This document shows positions 57,564-64,000 of a stretch of 64,000 nucleotides of DNA, in pieces; the first letter of the stretch is position 1; each line of letters starts with the position of its first letter. A program made the position numbers and the translations under genes. The DNA is from Icerya purchasi (taxonomy: Eukaryota > Arthropoda > Insecta > Hemiptera > Monophlebidae). A model generated the notes under the pieces. It searched no databases and was not told the DNA's origin. It saw only the letters and a list, made by a program, of their open reading frames with translations. The stretch covers positions 513,194,815-513,258,814 of the forward strand of contig CM077115.1 of assembly GCA_039619475.1 (NCBI GenBank). Direction: 5' to 3'.

Positions 57564-59280
57564 AATGAGGTGACATTATCGTGGATTCCAGCGCTAGTGT
57601 AGGAGCAAGCAGCTAAATGGTTGTCGGTCGCGACCTGGCCACGTGGTGTTAGTGCACGTTAGCAGTCTTACAAAAAAACGGCTCAGTCAGCGGGTATTTT
57701 AATTCAAAACTTGGAATATGTTTTTCATAGTTTGGAAATTTTACGTAATTACTGAAGAATCATTTTAATACGGACCAAAAAATCACATTTTCCAATGAAC
57801 AGAAATTTGTACGGCATTTGCGGCCTATGTAATGAGAATAACCTTTAGGAATGCGATAGCGATCAGGTAGCCTAAAAGCAGACGAGAAATATCCAATATG
57901 GAGAAGTGTATTTCGGCTGAAATGCGGTTTTGTAATGATACAAGTTTGTCTGAACAGTCCCAACGAACGTATTCACAATACGGTCTACTGTGTTACCTAT
58001 GAATCGAAGGAGTCTCTAATTTTTGTCGCAAGGCTAGAGTAACCTTCGTTTGATCAACATCGATAAGTACAATTTTATTTTCTTAATTGCTTTGTCATGC
58101 CGGCGAAAATTTCTCTTCAACCCTTCTCATAATAAAAGAAACGAATTCAACGTTATAGGCTAATACAATTGTTTGTCTTTTTCTGGCTTGATGAATTCCC
58201 AGTCTACGTCGGCCCTTGGCTACGGTTTGCTTAAATCTCCGTCACTCTGTGTTTTCCCCCGGTGGTACCACATTCATTGTTAACCTTTGGCAGAAGAATA
58301 TCAACTAGAGTGATATGTTCGACGGGTACGCTAAGTGATCTGGTGTACCGAAATCTTCGTTTCTTGATTAAAAAGTTCCATATCAGCGTCGTAGGATGAT
58401 ATTGCTGGGACGCCGAAATCATGTCCTAAACATTGCCTGTCTCACGCGTTGAATCCTTTGCAGCAGACGTTCTCCGTTGTACCATTTGTATCTTCAGTTG
58501 TTATTTCTGTAAACTTTTTGACACGCTGATTTTAACTCATTGGCATATTCTTACATTCCCGGACTCGGTTTATCGGCACGAAGACGGTGTTACAACACGG
58601 TTTTACGGTTGGACAAATTTTTTTGGACAAAACAATGTCATTTAACCGTCTTAGAAATCTAACAATGTGCGCTACAGGTGCGGTATTTTACTCTGTATCA
58701 GAAAGTTAACCCCCATCATTCAATATATAACCGGCTAGCAATGGGAGCCGCATGTTTTTAACAGTGAACGTGCGGCGAATAGACGAAGTCTGTTAATTAA
58801 AAGGCGGGGGGGGGGGGGGGAAGGGAAATTACAGAATTTTTTTTGTACCGCTGACTGTTGTTTCTTATTTTTAAAGCCGGAAAAACCCGTTCAAATTCAA
58901 AAACGTCAAAACCTCTATTTCGTTCGTTAGTTTGAATGCAGTTCATGGACGGTTTTCGACCGGTTTTTCAGTTCGTTTTAATGAGGAAAATCAAGGAGCC
59001 GATTTTAAGGTAAACTATACATATATATATATATATATATGATTAAGCGGTTGTGGAAGGAAAACGGCTCTTTCAAACAAAAGACCCATTTGCGGTGACG
59101 GATAAAATTCAAACGGGAACCGGCAGACGGTTACGGAGCGTACAGAATTATTTTAGCTTTTTTAAATGTTGCGGCCTTGTCCGAAATTACTTTTAGGATG
59201 CTAATAATTGGAGGCAGTGTTAAATGGCGATGAAATATAATAAACGTGTATTGTGCTTTTTGTTTGTCTGCAGGCTGTTG
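57564..59280. other. no recognisable gene; homopolymer and microsatellite tracts
   Basis: Minus-strand frames at 57760-57963 and 58231-58422 are protein-like in composition but unrecognised. A G-run (58804-58820), a TA run (59022-59040) and GC-richer sequence toward 59280 are present. The latter may be upstream regulatory sequence for the candidate host exon. Confidence 0.45.
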
Positions 59281-59395
59281 ATTAGTTAAAATATGATTAT
59301 CAGTAGCAGCAGGCTACTAGTTCTAGTCGGAATAAGAAGAAGAAGACGTAACAACCGAAAGCGGAAAAGAAATTCCATTGGCCCGGTCGGTGAAC

Positions 59396-59701
59396 ATGGC
59401 GTATGGTTTTCAAACAGTTACGGAAATAGCGACGTCTGAGGATCGATCGGAATACCGTAAGGCGAATCGATTGTTGCCGCTGAGAGTAGCTTCGCGAGCC
59501 TGTTCGACAGCTGCCCGTGCCGGAACTGATATAATTGTCGGATCGCTGATAGCGTTGCGTCGCGAAGAAATATCAGCAGACCACCACCATCACCACCTCT
59601 CAAGCGCCGGATATTATGCACTGGCTGCTATCGGCAGTCGCAACAGCCATAACTGTGAGAGGTTTGCTGATAGTGGACAGCGGTTGCAGCAGCATCAGTG
59701 A
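59396..59701 (+). CDS. 101-codon ORF overlapping the host exon, uncertain
   Basis: An ORF with a good initiation context (GAACATGGC) begins at 59396 and ends at 59701, overlapping the start of the 301-codon exon in another frame. It has a His run (HHHHH) and no recognised domain. It could be an upstream ORF in the leader of the larger frame, a real N-terminal coding region of an alternative transcript, or chance openness in GC-richer DNA. Confidence 0.25.
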   Translation: MAYGFQTVTEIATSEDRSEYRKANRLLPLRVASRACSTAARAGTDIIVGSLIALRREEISADHHHHHLSSAGYYALAAIGSRNSHNCERFADSGQRLQQHQ

Positions 59702-60519
59702 TAGACCGGGAGGCTCCTTGGCAGAGATCCTTGCCGCCGCAACGACGGCTTCCTCCTGTCTCATACCGTGCCTATGTTGCCTGTTGGTGATTCTGGTTCG
59801 CCTCGTCTTGTTATCCTCTAAATTAGCCGTGACTCCTGCGTCAGCATCGGTAACCGTCCGTACGGCTCCTGCTGCTCCTGCGCACAGTAGTAATTCCGCA
59901 ATCGCCTCATCGTCCGGAATTGGCGCCGGCGTTAACGTTTCCAGGACTATAACCGACTCCGCAAACGAGCCGAATGACGAAAACGCGTTCGCTTCAAAAA
60001 TCCTCTTCTCTTCGTATCCTCCTTCGTTCTCCGAACCGTCGTACAATATTAAATTGGTGGCTACCGTTTCGTTGCCGCTGTCAGAATCGTCCGATCTTCG
60101 AGCGAACCGAATTGCCGTTTTTCGTCCGGTGATGAAAACGTCGTCCGCCGCCGAAACTGTTGTCATTCCTCATTTCCAATCGAACGACAAAGCGACGAAT
60201 TTGAACGTTATCAGATTGCGCAGGCAGTCTGCCACCAGTAACGGTATCGCCGGTGATATAGTTCGCAATCACAGCGGCGACAGTAGTAGCGGCAGCGATC
60301 GCAATCGTACTTTAAACGTGCTAAAATACGATAAAAAATCGACTGCTACTTTTTCCGCAAACGATACTGCCTACTCGACGACCATCATCGTTCCTCCGTT
60401 GGTCAGTCCGAATAATAGCGGCGGCCACATTGCTAATAGTAATAATAATAGTAACAACAGTAACAACAGCAACGATTCTCATTCATCACAGTTCATTGAA
60501 AGAGCACCGAAAAACGCAG
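59616..60519 (+). CDS. candidate host gene 5' coding exon (secreted or membrane, Ser/Asn-rich)
   Basis: An open frame from ATG at 59616 reaches a strong splice donor at 60519/60520 (CGCAG then GTAAGC), giving 301 complete codons and ending in phase 1; reading on through the intron stops at 60564-60566. Residues 1-21 are hydrophobic with a basic residue (possible signal peptide or anchor), and residues about 38-67 form a second strongly hydrophobic segment rich in Cys and Leu. The rest is Ser/Ala/Asn-rich with many N-glycosylation sequons (NVS, NHS, NRT, NDT, several NNS/NDS) and an Asn/Ser run near residues 270-290. This suits an extracellular or lumenal disordered region. GC content is clearly above the surroundings. 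I do not recognise the protein; later exons lie outside the sequence I could read. Confidence 0.5.
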
Positions 60520-60525
60520 GTAAGC
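60520..60525 (+). promoter_or_regulatory. predicted 5' splice site
   Basis: GTAAGC directly after CAG closely matches the eukaryotic donor consensus CAG|GTAAGT. Its position at the end of the long Asn/Ser-rich frame supports an exon-intron boundary. No matching acceptor was assigned. Confidence 0.6.
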
Positions 60526-62133
60526 GATTTCGCAGTAACAGAGCTCCCCTCTTTAGTTCTGTATAAATTATAATCGTCTAACTGGATCTTCACCGAGTAT
60601 TTTTCTTTTACGTTACTTTTATGTAGACGCATTTATATATGAAACATATACGGGGGGCGTTCGCGCCGAAAGTAGATAAACCAAAAAACGGAATTTACGA
60701 TTTTGTTTACGAATAAAAATTTTGAGCTGAAGTGACCTGCTAAATGAATTTTCCCTTCAGGAGGTCCTGTTACACACACACACACACACACACACACGCA
60801 CTTAGAAATCCTTTCTGAGCGATGCCTTCTTCTTACTAGCACGTCTCGGGCCGAAATTTTGGCAAATCGGTAAGGCTAGTTCAACTTTATTTATTGCGCC
60901 ACTCAGTAGTGTAGCTCATGAACATCATCATGCTCTCTTTTTTTTCTCTCCCAACAATTCTTCTACCGAAACTCTTTCTGTCACGTACTATGAGGGTAAC
61001 CTAATTTACTTTTTTTGACAATATGCTTCTTTAACATTCCACCTGATACTTCGGCTATATTCGTAATCCGGTGTCTGTTCACCGAATTTTTAATACGCGA
61101 GGAGGGAGCTCAAAGCCTGAATTTGTTTTTTCCCAGTTCCCCTTTCAATTTCCACCTTTCCACGCCGTATATAATATCATCGCCGTAAATAACGTCGATC
61201 AGCCGCTTGCTTAATTGCAAAAACTTGCACCTCTTGGTTGTAATAGCAATTCTTCGCGGCAATGAAGATTGCTATGGTATTCGTCGTTTCGCTGTTTTAA
61301 TCAGTTTCAAGACATGGAGGCATGCAAATACCGAACTTTCTCAGTCTTTTCTACCGATTTCTGCAAAACATAAAAATTTTCCTACGGAATTTCCTTACGG
61401 ACTACGATCCATAACATTTATTTACAGATTATATTGCATGCTCGCAACTTTGATTCACGTGAGTAATCTGTAATAAGCCTTCTGAAAGCTGTCTGCTATC
61501 AGTTCTATATCAATCTTATATAATATTGGGTACTTATTTTTTAGAGAATTATGCGATGAAAATTAAAATAACGGAAATGAAGAAATTTATTAATTAATAG
61601 CCGAAAGTGGTTGCTAAGCTTAAAACGAAAGAAAAAACAGCAAATACATTTTTCGTTGTTATTCAGAGTTAAACGTGGATTTCACTTTCTAGAACACTGA
61701 CGATAGTGGGGAGAATAAGAGAAAGACCAGAGATGAATTATTATTACGGCGAAGAAAGAAATTACGAACTGGAAAACAGAAGCCAATTAGCTTATGGGCT
61801 TGTCGCATATATCAACCATTTTCATTCCAGTAGATGAAGAAAAGATGCCGAAAAAAAAAGGTTAACACTGGTTAGAATGGTATTTTTTGACGTTTTAATT
61901 TTTCCATCGGGTTACTTTCTACGTTTTCAATTTACACTTATTTCCAAAGATGCCCTTACTTTTCGAATGGTTTATTAATTTTGTATATTATATTTTTTAT
62001 TGCGGCCAAATAAAGCAGCTCCCAAGGGAGAGAGATAATTAGAAAATTATGAAGCGGAACACATAGAGACGTAATAATATAAAATATATATATCTACTAT
62101 TATTGTAGGAGTCAGGAATTTGTAATAGAATAT

Positions 62134-62184
<51 letters not shown>

Positions 62185-62817
62185 TTTGTACGTCTCTATT
62201 TATGTATTCATTTCTGAGGACGGAGTGATTTTATGAACTGAGTAGATGCTCATATACCTCAGTGCGACATCAGATATTCCTACTTTTTTCCTGCGTTATA
62301 TCATTGATTCAATGTAGGCCCCCCTTAATCTACTCCATGGATATCTATCTTTCACTTTACGAAGCCATTGTTTCGCTGCGAGTGCAGAAATATCATTCGT
62401 ACACCTTCCAGTGGTCTTCCTTGTGCTTGTTTTCCAGTATACGGTTTTCCTTGGATCAGTTCTTTTGTCCATCTACTTGTCTACCATCGTAACCCCAGCC
62501 CAAGCCCATTTGTTCAGTGATATCCTTGTCCATGAGTCTTCAAATTTTGTTTTGTTTCGGATGATATTATTAATAAAAAATGACCAATACAGCAGGAATG
62601 CTACGTGGAGAAGGAAAAGATAGAATATAAGAGGCGCAACACGGAGTAGGAAGATCAAATCTTAGCAATTTGGAATACAGGGTAGAACGCTCAACAGAGA
62701 TGAACACTTAATAAACACATGATCAGCGTCGCAAATACTCCGTTTAAGTGAAGAGAATAATATACAGGGAGGAAACCAACAAAAAACAAAAACTGGAGGA
62801 AGGCAGTGGAGTATGGC
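60526..62817. other. presumed intron and intergenic DNA; microsatellites
   Basis: Contains a (CA)13 run (60772-60797), a TA run followed by a T-run (62136-62187) and unrecognised ORFs below 90 codons. I see no further exon, but exons shorter than about 150 bp could be missed. Confidence 0.5.
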
Positions 62818-63243
62818 CTAAGAATGTAGGCGCGAATGACGGAGACAACAACAGAGCGGCAAAATGAGGGAAACCATAGGAACCACGATTAGCCTAGGAC
62901 GATAGACGAAGCGATTGTCCGAGAAAAAATGTGAAATGTAAATATCCGACAGCAAAGTGCAGTGATACCGTTTTATTTTCACTTCCGTTGACTGTTCAGC
63001 AATTCGATTGGAACTTACCTTAGAAAAGTTATCGCTTCCAACGAAGTTGGTGCCATTGTCGGAGTGGGGATCGAATGGGGGGGGGGAGCCACGGCGAGAA
63101 ATGAATCGTTGCAAACGACTCAGAAAACAATTTGTTTTCCATGTGGGCAGTTTTTGTAGCAAAACAAACGAATATTTCTACATAACGATCGGTGGCTGGT
63201 GCATTTACGGTCGAACGGCCTGGCAAAGTCTACTCCTACGTAA
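62818..63243 (-). pseudogene. BEL/Pao retrotransposon integrase fragment
   Basis: On the minus strand: VGVDFARPF (about 63240) with the first catalytic Asp, RYVEIFVCFATKTAHMENK (about 63190-63130), then LQRFISRRGSPP and SDNGTNFVGSDNFSK (about 63070-63020) with the second Asp. These are the core blocks of BEL/Pao integrases (F-V-C-F-A-T-K-A-x-H-L-E, then R-R-G-x-P, then S-D-N-G-T-N-F-x-G). Frames shift between the blocks. The third catalytic Glu is not recognisable downstream, and the C-terminal part is unreadable. BEL elements are LTR retrotransposons of animals; integrase joins their DNA to the genome. No LTR was identified. Confidence 0.85.
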
Positions 63244-63479
63244 GTGATAGGACGACTAACGGGGTTACTCGTTCATGCGCTTAATCAGCCATAATTCGTT
63301 ATCAGCCCTCTATATCGAATAAACGCTAGGCAGCGACGATTTTAACTATATTTGTAAGATTACGGACGAAATAAAATTGCGCGGACAAGACCGATAGAAT
63401 AAATGATCGATTGGCGTGGAAAATTTATTTACCGTTTATACGTGAGATTATTTGCAAAATGTGATTTAGCGTCCAAAAT

Positions 63480-64000
63480 AATTTCTTACCGCGTGATCTG
63501 TAGAGCCTAGCGAAGTTGATCTTCTTCGTTACAATCTAAGACCGGTGTGTTAATTGCTTGAGTTGAGTTTACTGGCTTCTTTAAATCGATTACATTCATA
63601 TCCGGAAATGATGCGGAAAATACTCCAAATCATTTCCGGACAGCCTTTGATGGTACAAAGGATCGGGACATTTACCGGGGTTGCGAAACAATTTAATAAT
63701 ACGAGCTCTAACACGGACGTACAAGTTTTTCTAATTTGCAATCCGGTCATACACGGTGCCAGTAAGATCACACTTAAAGGTGTCGATGTCGCGCCGGAAA
63801 TCTGGGTCGATCAGCCATAATTTGGAGCCGGATCAAGACCAAACTGATAATCGACGGATATCTCTAAATCTTCACATTTAGTCATGAATTCGGAATACAT
63901 TTTTCGCTTAGGTTTTGATTGCCGCTTTTCAGAACGAAGTAGCTGAAAATAAGCGCATTTTTGATTTGATCTCGAAGCAAGTTCGGGTCGATTTTGACTG
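63480..64000 (-). pseudogene. possible BEL/Pao protease and RT pieces
   Basis: Minus-strand readings include KRKMYSEFMTKCEDL (about 63925-63870), similar to the Y-x-x-F-M-x-E-Y block at the start of the BEL RT region, and LWLIDPDFRRDIDTF (about 63820-63775), similar to the L-A-D-P-x-F-x-x-x-I-D protease block. The order of these two is reversed relative to the usual polyprotein and the spacing is too short, so the region is rearranged or one match is chance. It runs off the window edge. Confidence 0.35.

Noticed and set aside
59600..60166. 188-codon minus-strand ORF
   Set aside because: It overlaps the candidate host exon, lacks recognisable domains, and is best explained by GC-rich codon composition of the sense frame leaving the antisense open.

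Overview
This window looks like repeat-dense, AT-rich intergenic DNA from an animal, most probably an insect. There are no bacterial operons, ribosome binding sites or CRISPR arrays. Recognisable proteins are almost all transposon remnants typical of arthropods: piggyBac, mariner, Helitron, PIF/Harbinger, hAT-like, BEL/Pao, and LINEs of the R1, I, jockey and CR1/L2-like groups. Only one segment (about 59.4-60.5 kb) looks like a host gene exon: a 5' coding exon ending in a strong splice donor. No rRNA or intact tRNA gene was seen, only tRNA-derived SINE-like heads. All calls are by eye from translation and motif reading.

Layout. 1-13.5 kb holds a SINE-like head, a 0.25-0.29 kb tandem repeat, a frameshifted piggyBac transposase, a (TAA)n tract, a mariner fragment, an I-type LINE fragment with an RNase H domain, and a roughly 1 kb element with hAT-like termini. 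13.5-33.5 kb is a nest. Two adjacent copies of a repeat unit flank a Helitron-type insertion (5' TC at 13900, 3' hairpin and CTAG at 32605, inserted between A and T). Inside that sits a 17 kb element that is an almost perfect palindrome: arms 14202-22339 and 22891-31156 around a 551 bp AT-rich repeat loop. 33.5-36.7 kb is a 5'-truncated R1-like LINE with one nonsense codon in its reverse transcriptase. 36.7-46 kb is gene-poor. 46-49 kb is a repeat family interrupted by a Helitron Rep relic. 50.7-57.6 kb is a cluster of LINE and Harbinger fragments. 59.4-60.5 kb is the candidate host exon. 62.8-64 kb has BEL/Pao pol fragments.

The most unusual object is the palindromic element. Its ends are 5'-CAGTAGTG...CACTACTG-3', it is flanked by a 4 bp direct repeat ATTA, and a related uninterrupted copy of the target lies 50 bp to its left. 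Each 8 kb arm carries subterminal 30-32 bp repeats, a 282-codon ORF with a faint resemblance to DEDDh exonucleases, further coding remnants, and tandem arrays. In the places I compared, the arms differ only in three length changes: two homopolymers and one 126 bp repeat unit. I cannot assign it to a known transposon superfamily or virus group.
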